Shown: positions 37,512-47,198, numbered from the stretch's first letter. The stretch: DNA of 64,000 nt from Pseudoalteromonas haloplanktis ATCC 14393 (GCF_000238355.1 NZ_AHCA01000001.1:806001-870000), one strand, 5' to 3'. Notes: a model not told the origin generated them from the sequence alone. Numbers and translations: made by a program.

Positions 37512-38597
37512 TTATAGCTCCAACTCAAAAGGTTTAGGGGCATGTGTTAAAATCTCATAGCCCGTGCTGGTAATTAAGATGTCTTCTTCTAAACGCACAC
37601 CACCAAAATCAGGGATATAAATACCCGGCTCTATGGTGATCACATTGCCAACCTCTAATATGTGCTTGCAATTGCTATTGATAAACGGCTGTTCGTGTAA
37701 GAAAAGCCCTACTCCGTGACCAAGCCCTTGCCCAGCATAATCCCCAAAACCAGATCCATCGAGTATGCGTTGTGATGCATTTTGTAAGTCAATGCAAGGA
37801 ACGCCAGGTTTAATTAAATCAATCGCAGCTTGCTGCGCTGTCGCTACTGTATTGTAGATTTTCGCTTGTTTAGTTGATGCCTGACCTAATACGTAGCTAC
37901 GGGTCATATCTGAGCGATAGCCGTTAACAACAGCGCCAAAATCGAGGGTAATAAAATCACCTTCTTTAAGTACGCGATTACTTGGGCTGCCATGGGGTAG
38001 CGATGTACGCTCTGCAAACATTAAAATTGTAGCGAACGCCATGCCTTCTGAACCTAGTTTTTGCATTCTAAATTCCAGCTCTAGTGCCAAATCTCGCTCA
38101 CTCACCCCTTCTTTAAAATATGGCAGGGTTTGCGCTAACGCTTCATCTGCGATTGCAGCAGCCGCTTTAATTTGTGCAATTTCCCACTCATTCTTGATCA
38201 TTCTTAGGCGCTCAACCAAGCCTTGCACCGCCACCGTAGTGTGACTCGATAATTCATCAGCCACTTGCTGCCACACCGCCACATTAATAAATGCGGCATC
38301 AAAGCCCAAATGGCTGTTAGCAGGTAAAAAGCGATTAATACAATGGCCCAAACTTTCGTTATCACGGTCGCGGCTTATCACTTCAAAACCTTGGCACTCA
38401 GATTGTGCGCGCTCAAAGTAACGATAATCAGTGATCAATACACAACGTTGTTGCGTGACAATTGCATACGCGGCATTACCACTAAACCCGCTCAAGTAGC
38501 GAATGTTCTCATGCCCTAACACTAATAACGCCGTTAAATTCTGCTCTGCCATACATTGTTTTATTAATTGTTGGCGTGCTAAAAAATGATTATTCAT
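37512..38597 (-). CDS. M24 metallopeptidase, Xaa-Pro aminopeptidase type
   Basis: The 361-residue protein has a creatinase-like N-terminal domain (LTALLVLGHENIRYLSGFSGNAAYAIV) and a pita-bread catalytic domain with all five metal ligands visible: Asp in TLDFGAVVNG, Asp in YRSDMTRSYVLG, His in GQGLGHGVGLFLHE, Glu in ITIEPGIYIP and Glu in VRLEEDILIT. It would cleave Xaa-Pro or Xaa-hydroxyproline dipeptides. Placed between the 3-hydroxyproline dehydratase (4-base overlap) and Pyr2C reductase, it probably frees imino acids from collagen-like peptides. Confidence 0.88.
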   Translation of the reverse strand: MNNHFLARQQLIKQCMAEQNLTALLVLGHENIRYLSGFSGNAAYAIVTQQRCVLITDYRYFERAQSECQGFEVISRDRDNESLGHCINRFLPANSHLGFDAAFINVAVWQQVADELSSHTTVAVQGLVERLRMIKNEWEIAQIKAAAAIADEALAQTLPYFKEGVSERDLALELEFRMQKLGSEGMAFATILMFAERTSLPHGSPSNRVLKEGDFITLDFGAVVNGYRSDMTRSYVLGQASTKQAKIYNTVATAQQAAIDLIKPGVPCIDLQNASQRILDGSGFGDYAGQGLGHGVGLFLHEQPFINSNCKHILEVGNVITIEPGIYIPDFGGVRLEEDILITSTGYEILTHAPKPFELEL

Positions 38598-39643
38598 CGA
38601 AAAATAAATCCTTGCTTTAGGGGATCTGTTGGATCAATTAAGAATGTATGTTTGCCTGTAACAAAAGCTGTGCCTGTAACACGTGGAATAATTGCAGTAT
38701 GTGTTTTAACATTGCATGACTGTTGAATGCTCACGTTAAACACTGAGCCCAAAATACTTTCAATGTTAACACTTTGCCCTACCGCCAACTCACCTTTTGC
38801 GAACGCAAGTGCAGCGCGGGCACTGACGCCTGTACCAGTTGGGCTTCTATCAAGCTCACCTTCTGCAAATATACATACATGTCGGCTAAAATGATTGCTT
38901 TGTGATACCTGACTATTAGAGTAAAAAATAACCCCGTATAAAAAACCAAGTGCCTGATCAGTTGGGTGCTTTGGTTGATATTGTTTTGTTACCTGCTGTT
39001 TAATCGCTTTACCCAGACTAATGATCTGTTCATGATTATCTGCTGCTAAGCTTAAATCAACAGTATCAGCGTCAACGAACGCATAATAGGCGCCACCAAA
39101 TGCAATATCACAGCTAACCTCCCCAACCATAGGCAATGTAACTTTCACGTCGAGCTTATCGACAAAACTGGCTACATTATCAAAAGATACTTGCTGTAAC
39201 TGAGCATTTTTAAGCTCTACATACGCGGTGATCAGCCCTGCTGGGGTATCAATACGTAACTCATTAATTCCATCATTAAAATGAGCAATAGCACTGTCTT
39301 TTGCAGCCGTTGCTAAGGCTATAATGGCATGCCCGCACATGGTGCTATAACCTTCGTTATGCAGAAAAAGTACGCCAAAGTGGCTACTCTCACGCTCAGG
39401 AGCCGTAATTAATGCACCGTACATATCAGCGTGCCCGCGCGGCTCAAACATCAATGCTTTTCGTAAGTCATCAAAACGCGCCAAACAATCAGCACGCTTC
39501 TGGAGCATAGTTTGCCCTTGCACATCGCTAAAACCATCAACAATAATCCGAAGGGGCTCACCACCGGTGTGCATATCAAGTGTATTTATTGATAACCAAT
39601 CATTATTTGGCTGTTGCCAGTGAGAGAATAAAGTATGGGTCAT
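38594..39643 (-). CDS. Trans-3-hydroxy-L-proline dehydratase (proline racemase family)
   Basis: The 349-residue protein belongs to the proline racemase superfamily. It keeps the first catalytic Cys (Cys103 in GYSTMCGHAII), but the second position is Thr (Thr269 in DRSPTGTGVSA). The Cys/Thr pair is the mark of trans-3-hydroxy-L-proline dehydratase, as opposed to Cys/Cys epimerases. The HTGGEP motif near residue 25 agrees. The product, Pyr2C, would be reduced by the OCD-family enzyme in the same operon. First gene of the operon, with a GTATAC operator 18 bases upstream. Confidence 0.88.
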   Translation of the reverse strand: MTHTLFSHWQQPNNDWLSINTLDMHTGGEPLRIIVDGFSDVQGQTMLQKRADCLARFDDLRKALMFEPRGHADMYGALITAPERESSHFGVLFLHNEGYSTMCGHAIIALATAAKDSAIAHFNDGINELRIDTPAGLITAYVELKNAQLQQVSFDNVASFVDKLDVKVTLPMVGEVSCDIAFGGAYYAFVDADTVDLSLAADNHEQIISLGKAIKQQVTKQYQPKHPTDQALGFLYGVIFYSNSQVSQSNHFSRHVCIFAEGELDRSPTGTGVSARAALAFAKGELAVGQSVNIESILGSVFNVSIQQSCNVKTHTAIIPRVTGTAFVTGKHTFLIDPTDPLKQGFIFR

Positions 39644-39661
39644 ATGTCACTCTTTTTATTT

Positions 39662-39671
39662 TTGTATACAG
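39662..39671 (-). promoter_or_regulatory. Predicted GntR/FCD operator, 3-hydroxyproline operon
   Basis: TTGTATACAG lies 18-28 bases upstream of the dehydratase start codon. It shares TTGTATACA with the sites at 42929-42944 and 55430-55443 and TGTATACA with 44302-44309. FCD-type GntR regulators bind palindromes of the form TNGTNNNACNA. The rest of the 217-base gap to the TonB receptor gene shows no gene. Confidence 0.55.
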
Positions 39672-39860
39672 TATATCTTTTATATTTATACTGCAATCGT
39701 TTCAACTCTAGTAATAAGAAAAATGCCAAGTAGTTACCTACTCAGCATCAGGACTGTGTTACTCACAATGAGAATGTGCTTAAACATTTTGTCAGTTTTA
39801 GCTTTCGCTTGTTAGGTGATATGTACTAAAACGACAACTTACAGCCACTTACCAGGGAAC

Positions 39861-42854
39861 TTAAAATTCTATACGCGCGGTTAACGATACATACCGAGCG
39901 CCTTGTCGGCCTGTAACTAAACCATAATCAGGATTAAGCTCTAAGCCATTATCACCGTACTGAGCGCGTTCCTCATTTATTGATAGTGCGCTATCACCAT
40001 CAAATAAGTTATAAACGGTGCCTTTGAGTGTCATATCAGAGCCAAAAAAGTCAGTGTAATAAGTAAGCGACATATCTACGTTAGTTAACCAAGGTAAATT
40101 GCCTTTACTACCACGAGGCGCTGGGTTACCGTTTTCATCATAATGCGATGCTTGGTCGTAGTATTTACTAATACACGCATCCCAAGGATTGCCTTGCTCG
40201 CAGCTATCTACACCTTCAGGGTGAACTGAGAAGTAACTTTTTGGTCGACCCGATGTTGTTCGCGCAACTAAGCCAACGGTTAATGAGTCGGTAATATTGT
40301 AGGCACCGCTAAATTTAATCGCATGGCGGTGATCGTTTGGTAAATTACCATAGCCATGATCCATCAAATCGCCATAGTCATAAGAAGTTGTCCAGCCCGG
40401 ATCTGCTTGATCGTTGTCGGTTTTCACTAAGCCCTCAGTATTACCGTAACTGTGTGACCATGTGTATGATGTGTTGATCCGTAAATCATCGGTTACATTG
40501 CCATCTAAAGTAAATTCAAGCGCCAAATATTTACGCTGTGCTTCAGGTAATGCTAGCTCTTCAGCACTTAAATTCACGTTATCAACTTGCCCATCGCCAT
40601 CAAAATCATACGACATTTGGATCGCTTCACCTGGGTTATTAAGCACATAATATGAACCTTGACCTACGTTATCGGTGATCCCCATCTCGGCTAGTTTTTT
40701 AGCAAGTACAGGACCCACATCGGTGTCTTCAACACTGCGACCTAAATCACGATAGATTGCACGTACACCCGCCGACATAGTATCAAACACTTCTTGCTGA
40801 TAGCCTATCGTAAACTCATCACTGTACATTGGCTTCAAAGAAGCAGAAGCAATAAGTCCAGGCTCTGTAATGCCACGTTGACGCCAGCGTCTATCACGTA
40901 ACATATCACCTCTGCTAGGTGAACCATCCGCTAATAAAGTAGGTGAGCCATTGCCTTCTAATTGATCTAATTCGAAATACTCAAACCACTCAATAGATGC
41001 CGATCCTTGAGTAATATTCATGTTGGCCGAGACAGGCTGAAAGTAGCGCCCAAAAGTTGCGAATACTTTAGCACTACCATCACCACTTACATCATAGATA
41101 GCTTGTAAGCGCGGTGCTATTTGGTTATCAATATCAACAAAAGCGCGGCCATCCGATACGGTGTTTTCAAACTGACTGTAACGCAAGCCCATATTAAGCA
41201 CTAAATTATCAGTTGCTTGCCATGAGTCATTAATATAAAACGCTAACGAAGTGGTATCTGAATCAACTTCACGGCTACGAACGCGTCGCTCGATAAAGTC
41301 ACTGCCCAGCGCTGCACCCGAGATATCATTCTCACCTGCGGTTTTTATTGTCCACCAGCCTTGTGCATCACCCACCCCGTTTTGACCTTCAAAGTAATCA
41401 ACTTTCACGTTGGTGTAGTCAATACCAAACTGAATTGAATGCATATCCAGATCCCAATTGAAGTCAATGCGGGCTTGATCACGGATATACTCTTCTTCAG
41501 TGACAGATGAGTTTGTGTGCTGGCTTAACGTTACAAAACCATTTCTCTCATCCCAAACACCAGGATTAGGTGAAGCAACAACATTTTCAACATTTTCAGT
41601 TACACGACCAACCACCGCTGATACCGAAAACGTATCTGTAAGGTAACCGTTATAGTTAATACTATATACATTGCCGCCATCTTCGCCTGGCGCATCCACG
41701 CCTTGTTGGTCACCTACCACATTATCTTGCCAGTTATAAGCGAATGTTTTGTCAGTCCAAGTGCGTTTATTATTCATCGCAGAGAAACCCACAGAATGGT
41801 CTTCGTTTATAAACCAATCTACCTTGGTAAACCAACGGTCTTCATCACGCTCAAAATCAGAGAAAGTTGTTTGCCCTGCGCCCGTTGATTCTTCACGTCG
41901 CGGTGCAAATAAACCATAAAAGAACAGGGTATCTTCAATAATTGCACCGCTTGCCCACAGTTGTAGCTCTTTAAAGTCGTAACTGCTTTGTTGTGTATTA
42001 GTACTTATAGTGCCGCTGTCTTGAAATATTGAGTCATGCTGACTGCGCAGGCTGTCTGGATCCCAACGCACCTCAGCACCAAATTTAAAATCATTATCAC
42101 CTGATTTTGAAACTGCATTGACAATACCACCTAACGCGCCACCAAATTCAGGGCTTACACCACCCGTTTTAACTTGTGTTTGCGAAATCGCTTCCCAAGG
42201 TAGGCGAATAGAGCCTAAGCCTGTACGAATACTCGTTACGTTTAAGCCATTAAAATAGTAGCCATTTTCAGCCGCAGATGAACCACCAAAACTTGACGCA
42301 CCATTAAAGCTTGAGCCACCTGGAGCTGCTGTACCTGGCGCTAATAAAGCAATACTTTCAAAGCCTGTGTTTACTGGCATTGCTTTAAGTTCAGCATCGC
42401 TAAAAGTTAGCCCAGAGGTAGAAGAGGCCATATCAACACGACGTATAGCAGCACCAGTTACAGCGATACGCTCCATATCTGTTCCGGCTTGAAAAAGTTG
42501 TACATCAAGAATAATGGATTGACCAATGGTCACAGCCACATCTTCTTCAACCATTGTTTGATAACCATCTTTCACAATAGTGACATCATAAGTGCCCACT
42601 GGCACATTACGCAGTAAATAATCGCCTTCAGCATTACTTGTAATGGTATACACAAGACCTTTCGTTTTGTGTTTAAGGGTAATTTTTGCACCAATCAAAT
42701 CACTGCCAGATTGCGCCACAATATGACCTTTTACAATACTACTGCCATCAACGGCTTGCGCAGCAGGCGCCATCATTAATGCAGCAGTAACCGCCGTTGC
42801 TAATAGGGTTTTTACACCCGCTCCCCGAGTTTGCTTTTTATTATATGTAAACAT
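39861..42854 (-). CDS. TonB-dependent receptor, Oar-like, in the hydroxyproline locus
   Basis: The 997-residue protein has a signal peptide ending AAQA, a carboxypeptidase-regulatory-like domain at residues 38-125 (IVKGHIVAQSGSDLIGAKITL, GDYLLRNVPVGTYDVTIVKDGY), a plug (ISQTQVKTGGVSPEFGGALGG, IVNAVSKSG) and a large barrel ending in the terminal Phe of LTARIEF. Receptors with this domain order import big ligands, often peptides. Position between the 3- and 4-hydroxyproline genes and a shared operator 75 bases upstream suggest uptake of collagen or gelatin peptides; that is inference. Confidence 0.88.
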   Translation of the reverse strand: MFTYNKKQTRGAGVKTLLATAVTAALMMAPAAQAVDGSSIVKGHIVAQSGSDLIGAKITLKHKTKGLVYTITSNAEGDYLLRNVPVGTYDVTIVKDGYQTMVEEDVAVTIGQSIILDVQLFQAGTDMERIAVTGAAIRRVDMASSTSGLTFSDAELKAMPVNTGFESIALLAPGTAAPGGSSFNGASSFGGSSAAENGYYFNGLNVTSIRTGLGSIRLPWEAISQTQVKTGGVSPEFGGALGGIVNAVSKSGDNDFKFGAEVRWDPDSLRSQHDSIFQDSGTISTNTQQSSYDFKELQLWASGAIIEDTLFFYGLFAPRREESTGAGQTTFSDFERDEDRWFTKVDWFINEDHSVGFSAMNNKRTWTDKTFAYNWQDNVVGDQQGVDAPGEDGGNVYSINYNGYLTDTFSVSAVVGRVTENVENVVASPNPGVWDERNGFVTLSQHTNSSVTEEEYIRDQARIDFNWDLDMHSIQFGIDYTNVKVDYFEGQNGVGDAQGWWTIKTAGENDISGAALGSDFIERRVRSREVDSDTTSLAFYINDSWQATDNLVLNMGLRYSQFENTVSDGRAFVDIDNQIAPRLQAIYDVSGDGSAKVFATFGRYFQPVSANMNITQGSASIEWFEYFELDQLEGNGSPTLLADGSPSRGDMLRDRRWRQRGITEPGLIASASLKPMYSDEFTIGYQQEVFDTMSAGVRAIYRDLGRSVEDTDVGPVLAKKLAEMGITDNVGQGSYYVLNNPGEAIQMSYDFDGDGQVDNVNLSAEELALPEAQRKYLALEFTLDGNVTDDLRINTSYTWSHSYGNTEGLVKTDNDQADPGWTTSYDYGDLMDHGYGNLPNDHRHAIKFSGAYNITDSLTVGLVARTTSGRPKSYFSVHPEGVDSCEQGNPWDACISKYYDQASHYDENGNPAPRGSKGNLPWLTNVDMSLTYYTDFFGSDMTLKGTVYNLFDGDSALSINEERAQYGDNGLELNPDYGLVTGRQGARYVSLTARIEF

Positions 42855-42928
42855 GAAAATGTTCCTTTGATCCTGTTAATTTTTTGTTGTCTGTCTAACC
42901 TCTGACGCAAAAAATATACACCCATTAC

Positions 42929-42944
42929 ATATTGTATACAATAT
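42929..42944. promoter_or_regulatory. Predicted GntR/FCD operator, TonB receptor
   Basis: ATATTGTATACAATAT is a perfect 16-bp palindrome between the divergent receptor and acetyltransferase genes. It is the strongest example of the motif shared by the hydroxyproline promoters and could also influence the acetyltransferase gene. Confidence 0.65.
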
Positions 42945-43144
42945 TAAATATACATTTATTTTTTAAGATCGTCTTAAAATACCATGTTGTTAATCGCAAG
43001 CTGTGCTGAAACATCACCATGAAAAAAATTAAAAAAGCCTGTTATTAAACACTTGTGTGAAATAACTGTGCAATTTACACGCTTCGTTCTAAGCTTATAC
43101 GCTCAACAAAAAGTGCAGAATCAGCAAAAATTAAAAGGACTCAC

Positions 43145-43996
43145 ATGCAAGAGCAGCGCTTAACCATCAAAGTCATGTCTAAAGAAGAAGTGAATATTGC
43201 CGTTGAATGGGCCGCGCTAGAGGGCTGGAACCCAGGTCTGCATGACGCACATAGCTATTACCAAGCAGATCCGCATGGCTTCTTAATTGGCTACCTTGGT
43301 GATGAGGCTGTGGCAACCATTTCTGTAGTTAAATATAATAGTGACTTTGCTTTTTTAGGCTTTTATATCGTTAAGCCCGAATACCGTGGCAAGGGTTATG
43401 GAATGCAAATTTGGCAAGCAGGACTGAGCTACCTAAAAGGGTGCAACATTGCCCTTGATGGGGTAATTGAACAACAAACTAATTATAAAAAATCAGGGTT
43501 TTCATTCGCCTACAATAACATTAGGTTTGCCGGAATCGCTGATGGTCAACTAGCAAAAAATGACCATATCATTGAGCTTGCAAGGCTACCATTTTCTGCA
43601 ATAGCCGATTACGAAAAACCCTTATTCCCCGCTGCGAGAGCTGACTTTTTACAAAGTTGGATAAGCCAAGTTAACTCGCACGCGTTAGGAATTTTAGACA
43701 ACGATAAATTAGCCGGTTACGGTGTGATCAGAGCGTGTCGCGAAGGGTTTAAAATTGGCCCTCTATACGCGAACACTCCTCAATTAGCTGAGTCGTTGTT
43801 TCTCGCATTAAAGGCATCAGTTCCTACAGGTGAAACTATCTACTTAGATGTGCCTAATATAAACCAAGCCGCAATGGCTTTAGCGCAACGCTATAATATG
43901 CAGCCATCGTTTGAAACAGCCAGAATGTATACACAGCAACCCCCCACTACCCCTTTAAGTAAAGTGTTTGGTATAACTTCTTTTGAAATTGGCTAA
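43145..43996 (+). CDS. GNAT acetyltransferase with Acetyltransf_18-type C-terminal domain
   Basis: The 283-residue protein has two halves. Residues 1-130 form a GNAT domain with the acetyl-CoA motif VKPEYRGKGYGMQIWQAGL and the following ALDGVIEQQTNYKKSGF. Residues 150-283 form the C-terminal domain typical of YitH-like proteins (SQVNSHALGILDNDKLAGYGVIRACREGFKIGPLYA as separate pieces). AAAGG precedes the start. It is divergent from the hydroxyproline TonB receptor; the substrate is unknown and a link to hydroxyproline use is only positional. Confidence 0.85.
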   Translation: MQEQRLTIKVMSKEEVNIAVEWAALEGWNPGLHDAHSYYQADPHGFLIGYLGDEAVATISVVKYNSDFAFLGFYIVKPEYRGKGYGMQIWQAGLSYLKGCNIALDGVIEQQTNYKKSGFSFAYNNIRFAGIADGQLAKNDHIIELARLPFSAIADYEKPLFPAARADFLQSWISQVNSHALGILDNDKLAGYGVIRACREGFKIGPLYANTPQLAESLFLALKASVPTGETIYLDVPNINQAAMALAQRYNMQPSFETARMYTQQPPTTPLSKVFGITSFEIG

Positions 43997-44334
43997 GCCT
44001 AGCACCTATTTATAGCTGCAAGTTTCTCGCGCAGCTTTTGTCTTGCCAAGCATTCATTATTAATCTTTATATTCATATTTTCACAACAGCGAAATCGGCC
44101 TTAAACATAAAATGCGAGTTAAGTCACTTTAACGTGGCTCATGTTTGCTCTGCCGTTTTTACTTTCTAAGTACTTTTATACACAAGCTTTATGGAACACT
44201 GCTGCTCTGTTAATTCTTACTAAACTCTAAACTAGGTGTCAGATTTATTTTTATCTCGGCTTTGCCAAAGCTAATTTAACTGATACACTCAAACTGTATA
44301 ATGTATACAATATATATTTATAAGAGGAATGATA
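43997..44334. promoter_or_regulatory. 338-base gap with a GntR/FCD operator
   Basis: No gene is visible. Near the right end TAATGTATACAATA (44299-44312) contains the TGTATACA core shared with the other hydroxyproline promoters, with one mismatched pair of arm bases. It ends 23 bases before the deaminase start codon. AGAGG at 44323-44327 is that gene's ribosome site. Confidence 0.55.
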
Positions 44335-45303
44335 ATGGAAACGAATAGTAAAGATTGGCGATACACTGTTATGCCAGCTGTATTTACATGGCTAAAAGAA
44401 ACTGAATCCGGCACTGTTGAAATTGACCTTGAAGCAACACAAAAATACGCTGCAGATATTTTAAAAGTGCAAGGAAAGGGTGGCACTCGCATGGGTGGAC
44501 TAGTCGGCTCAGGTACACTCGGTGAAAATAGCTATCTAAGCGCGGAGCAGCGCCTTTCTTTACTAAAAGCCCTATCAAGCGTTGCGAAAGAGTACAATGT
44601 GCCATTGATCAGTGGCGCGGCGGCTGAGACAAAAGAAGAACTTGCCAAAATAGTTACAGAGCTTGCGACTGTTGGCGTAGATACAGTTATGGTGATGCCA
44701 CCAAAAACAAAGGAAGCGCCTTGTGATGAACAAATGTATGCGTATTACGCACTTGCAGCAGCGGCTGCAAAAGCAGCGGGCATAACAATAATGCCCTATA
44801 ACAACCCTGACGCAGCCGGCTATCATGCGCTCTCAACGGATCTACTTACAAGACTTGCCGCCCTGGCGGAAGTCACTGCACTTAAAATATCGACTATCGA
44901 CGTGTCAGTTATTGAAACAATGATGCTAGAGAACAAAGACTTAAAAGTATTGGCCGGTGTTGACACTGTGACTGTTCATGCAGGCCTTGCTGGCGCATGT
45001 GGTGGCATTACAGGTGTTGGGTGCATATTCCCAAAAGCGAGTATTACTATGCAAGAGTATGTAAATAGTGGAGAGTGGGCTGAGGCAAATAAAATATCTC
45101 AGGCGATGAACTCCCTATCCTACCTTGATGCACAGCCATTACTTTTAGAGTACCTTAAGTTTGCTTTTGGCATTCATCATAATGATCTAACTGGTGGGCT
45201 TCGCACTTTTGGCAAGAAGTTAACCCAACAGCAAATTGATGATGTTCACACAAGGTATTCCCTAGCAAAAGAACGACTTGAGATCCTCGATTTACTAGAC
45301 TGA
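44335..45303 (+). CDS. DHDPS-family lyase, probable pyrroline-4-hydroxy-2-carboxylate deaminase
   Basis: The 322-residue TIM-barrel protein carries the class I aldolase features: GGLVGSGTLGENSYLSAEQR, the catalytic Tyr in IMPYNNPDAAG and the Schiff-base Lys in VTALKISTID. In 4-hydroxyproline breakdown a member of this family deaminates Pyr4H2C to 2-oxoglutarate semialdehyde, and all the other steps are encoded nearby. ATG 44335 is preferred over ATG 44329 because AGAGG is seven bases from it. The operator upstream ties it to the regulon. A terminator follows. Confidence 0.82.
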   Translation: METNSKDWRYTVMPAVFTWLKETESGTVEIDLEATQKYAADILKVQGKGGTRMGGLVGSGTLGENSYLSAEQRLSLLKALSSVAKEYNVPLISGAAAETKEELAKIVTELATVGVDTVMVMPPKTKEAPCDEQMYAYYALAAAAAKAAGITIMPYNNPDAAGYHALSTDLLTRLAALAEVTALKISTIDVSVIETMMLENKDLKVLAGVDTVTVHAGLAGACGGITGVGCIFPKASITMQEYVNSGEWAEANKISQAMNSLSYLDAQPLLLEYLKFAFGIHHNDLTGGLRTFGKKLTQQQIDDVHTRYSLAKERLEILDLLD

Positions 45304-45325
45304 TCTTTTAAAGTATTCAAATAGC

Positions 45326-45350
45326 AAACTCCGTTGTTACGGAGTTTTTT
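45326..45350 (+). terminator. Terminator of the deaminase gene
   Basis: AAACTCCG, a six-base loop and CGGAGTTT running into further T residues form a standard intrinsic terminator 22 bases past the stop. The integron cassette array begins shortly after it. Confidence 0.9.
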
Positions 45351-45486
45351 TATCTACTATTTATTCAATATTCATGCAAATTAAACGTCATAAACACACT
45401 AGAGATACCACTGTTAAGATGGGTGTCTAGTTTATTCTCACTGACAGCGATGTGATCGCAATAAGGGATTAATAAGTTTTTGCTGT

Positions 45487-45627
45487 AATTAACTTGCACA
45501 ACAGCCGCATCGACAGACGAAGTAAACGGGTTTGTTTATTGATTTTGAATTGACCGTCCATTTATAAAAACGGTCAAAAAGAATACTAGTGCCTATTGAC
45601 AGGGTTAAGGCTCATATGTGTTAACCC
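45487..45627 (-). other. Candidate attC site of the GNAT cassette
   Basis: Read on the minus strand, the site opens with GGTTAAC then ACATATGAGCC just after the GNAT stop, and ends near GGCTGTTGTGCAAGTTAATT. The first core is the exact complement of the GTTAACC with which the GNAT cassette begins (46145-46151), as expected of a cassette end. A 116-bp stretch (45508-45623) is about 90% identical to 49854-49968 at the end of another cassette. Outer limits are approximate. Confidence 0.5.
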
Positions 45628-46127
45628 TTTGCAGAAAAGGATTCATGATAAGTAACGATTCCTTGAGGTAAATCCTCTTGAAATAACAAGGCTTGAAAAT
45701 ACTCCGGCGGTACATCTGGAAGAACCAAGCCTCCTCTAGGCTTGAAGCCAAAACGATGATAGTAATTTGGGTCTCCGAGCAATACACAACCTTTAGCTTT
45801 TATATTCTTTAGCTCTTGAATGGCTGCATTCATAAGCTTCGAGCCAATACCTTTACTCTGATTATTGGGAAGAACTGAGATTGGGCCCAGACCATACCAA
45901 CTATCTGTACCATCAGAAATAGTTACAGGAGAAAGCGCCACATGACCAACGACATTGCCTTCATCTTCAGCAACGAGAGAAATTGATAATGCACCAGATT
46001 CACGAAGTGCTTTAACTATAAACTGCTCCGTATGATCGGTATGTGGTGCCTCAAGAAATGCGGCTACAGTAATTTCATGGATACTTTGAACATCGCTTGA
46101 TTGTTCTTTTCGGATACTAATACTCAA
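45621..46127 (-). CDS. GNAT N-acetyltransferase (YhbS-like) in an integron cassette
   Basis: The 168-residue protein has the GNAT core: TVAAFLEAPHTDHTEQFIV, GNVVGHVALSPVTI, the acetyl-CoA loop LPNNQSKGIGSKLMNAAIQ and the YhbS-type GDPNYYHRFGFKP. The TTG start at 46127 is supported by AAGGAG eight bases before it. It is the last cassette recognised in the array, farthest from intI, and reads away from intI as cassette genes do. Its substrate is unknown; relatives modify small molecules or ribosomal proteins. Confidence 0.85.
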   Translation of the reverse strand: MSISIRKEQSSDVQSIHEITVAAFLEAPHTDHTEQFIVKALRESGALSISLVAEDEGNVVGHVALSPVTISDGTDSWYGLGPISVLPNNQSKGIGSKLMNAAIQELKNIKAKGCVLLGDPNYYHRFGFKPRGGLVLPDVPPEYFQALLFQEDLPQGIVTYHESFSAKG

Positions 46128-46500
46128 TCGGATATCTCCTTGAGGGTTAACGAGCCTGTAGAATAACTCGTTTTAATTTATTTTTATTGATGCATTAACC
46201 ATAGCCAAGTTCCTATTTTGATTCAATCGACAACTGACTTTTACGTAAAATATAAAAGAGGATTTGCTGTTGCTTTAATTGTGTTTTGGAAGGTATAACA
46301 GGTGTCTGAGTGGCTTATTTTAGATGGTAAGGGCTTACTCAATTAGTGCATCGCGTTTTCACATATCAATATAAGCCTTCAAGTTCATCCTCATTTACTT
46401 CTCATTCCCTCCTCTTTGTGCAAAAAAACTTAGTGAATTATTCACAAAAAGGTTAAAAGGCGCTGCGCTTTAGAGTAATACAGATTCTAAACCAAAAAAT
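46128..46500. other. Non-coding integron stretch
   Basis: No gene is supported. Near its left end is the GNAT cassette core (46145-46151) joined to a hairpin AACGAG-N12-CTCGTT (46149-46172) followed by T-rich sequence, a possible terminator on the plus strand. At 46451-46475 lies a 25-base segment repeated with two differences at 62856-62880. The rest is AT-rich without motifs. Confidence 0.4.
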
Positions 46501-46894
46501 TTACGCGGCTGGGTATACCACGACCTAATAGCCAACGCTTATCAGCTAACGGTGGATTTAGATCACTGGATCCGCCGTAGGATAAGAATGTGCTACTGGC
46601 TGCAATGACGCTCTTTGCAAAGGAATAGCACGCACCAAAGTACGCAGTTTAATGAAATTGGGTGTTAGCGAACGACTCGCCATTGCATGTGGTATCACCA
46701 GTAAAGGTCCTTGTAGAAGCTCAAAAACAAAAGGAATTAACATTGCGATAGGCAATGACTATCTAGCGTCAAAAGGTTTAGCGTCATTGAGAGATATTTG
46801 GATCAATATTCATTACGGGAGATGAACCGCCCATTGCGGACCCGCATGATGGGTGGTGTGGGGGCTGGAGGTTAGAGACCTCCGGCTACCCGAT
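46501..46894 (+). mobile_element. Decayed 3' end of a group II intron
   Basis: Translation shows the end of an intron-encoded reverse transcriptase/maturase: LRGWVYHDLIANAYQL, LDHWIRRRIRMCYWLQ, then a TGA where Trp is expected. After a frameshift it continues RTKVRSLMKLGV and YLASKGLASLRDIW. RNA domain V follows at 46826-46857: a 9-bp stem ACCGCCCAT/ATGGGTGGT, two-base bulge, TGCG/CGCA stem and GACC loop. Domain VI (46860-46894) has a GGAGGT/ACCTCC stem and a bulged A at 46888. The 5' part of the intron is missing, so it is not mobile. Confidence 0.8.
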
Positions 46895-46907
46895 TAGAAG
46901 TATTTTA

Positions 46908-47198
46908 CTACCAACCCTCTAGGTAAGAACCTATTTCTTTACCCTTTGAAATATCATCTTGATTAATAAAGGCACTCTTAGTTTCAGGTTTGCGAAGACT
47001 GTAACGATGAAACAAAAAACATAATCCCAAATATAGTAACCAGAAAAATATAAGTACCCCAACAAGTAAACCAGTCTTCGCTAATAAGCCTAACCCATCT
47101 CTGAAATAAATTATTGGAGATCCTATTAAACATACAAGCCAAGATATGTGCATGAATGAGGTCTTGGCTGCGATCTTAAATACGGTAAATGAATACAT
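46908..47198 (-). CDS. Cassette-encoded small membrane protein, unknown
   Basis: The 96-residue protein has two predicted transmembrane helices (about residues 15-32, SFMHISWLVCLIGSPIIYF, and 38-63, LAKTGLLVGVLIFFWLLYLGLCFLF) and a short charged tail. I do not recognise the family. The cassette begins right after attC 47224-47279 with TTAGAAGTAT, and its complementary end core ACTTCTAA lies at 46894-46902, directly against the group II intron remnant. The gene is therefore a mobile cassette whose own attC was interrupted. Confidence 0.55.
   Translation of the reverse strand: MYSFTVFKIAAKTSFMHISWLVCLIGSPIIYFRDGLGLLAKTGLLVGVLIFFWLLYLGLCFLFHRYSLRKPETKSAFINQDDISKGKEIGSYLEGW

Noticed and set aside
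46558..46755. 65-residue minus-strand frame in the integron
   Set aside because: It lies antisense to the recognisable maturase remnant; the plus-strand peptides WIRRRIRMCYW and RTKVRSLMKLGV explain this DNA.
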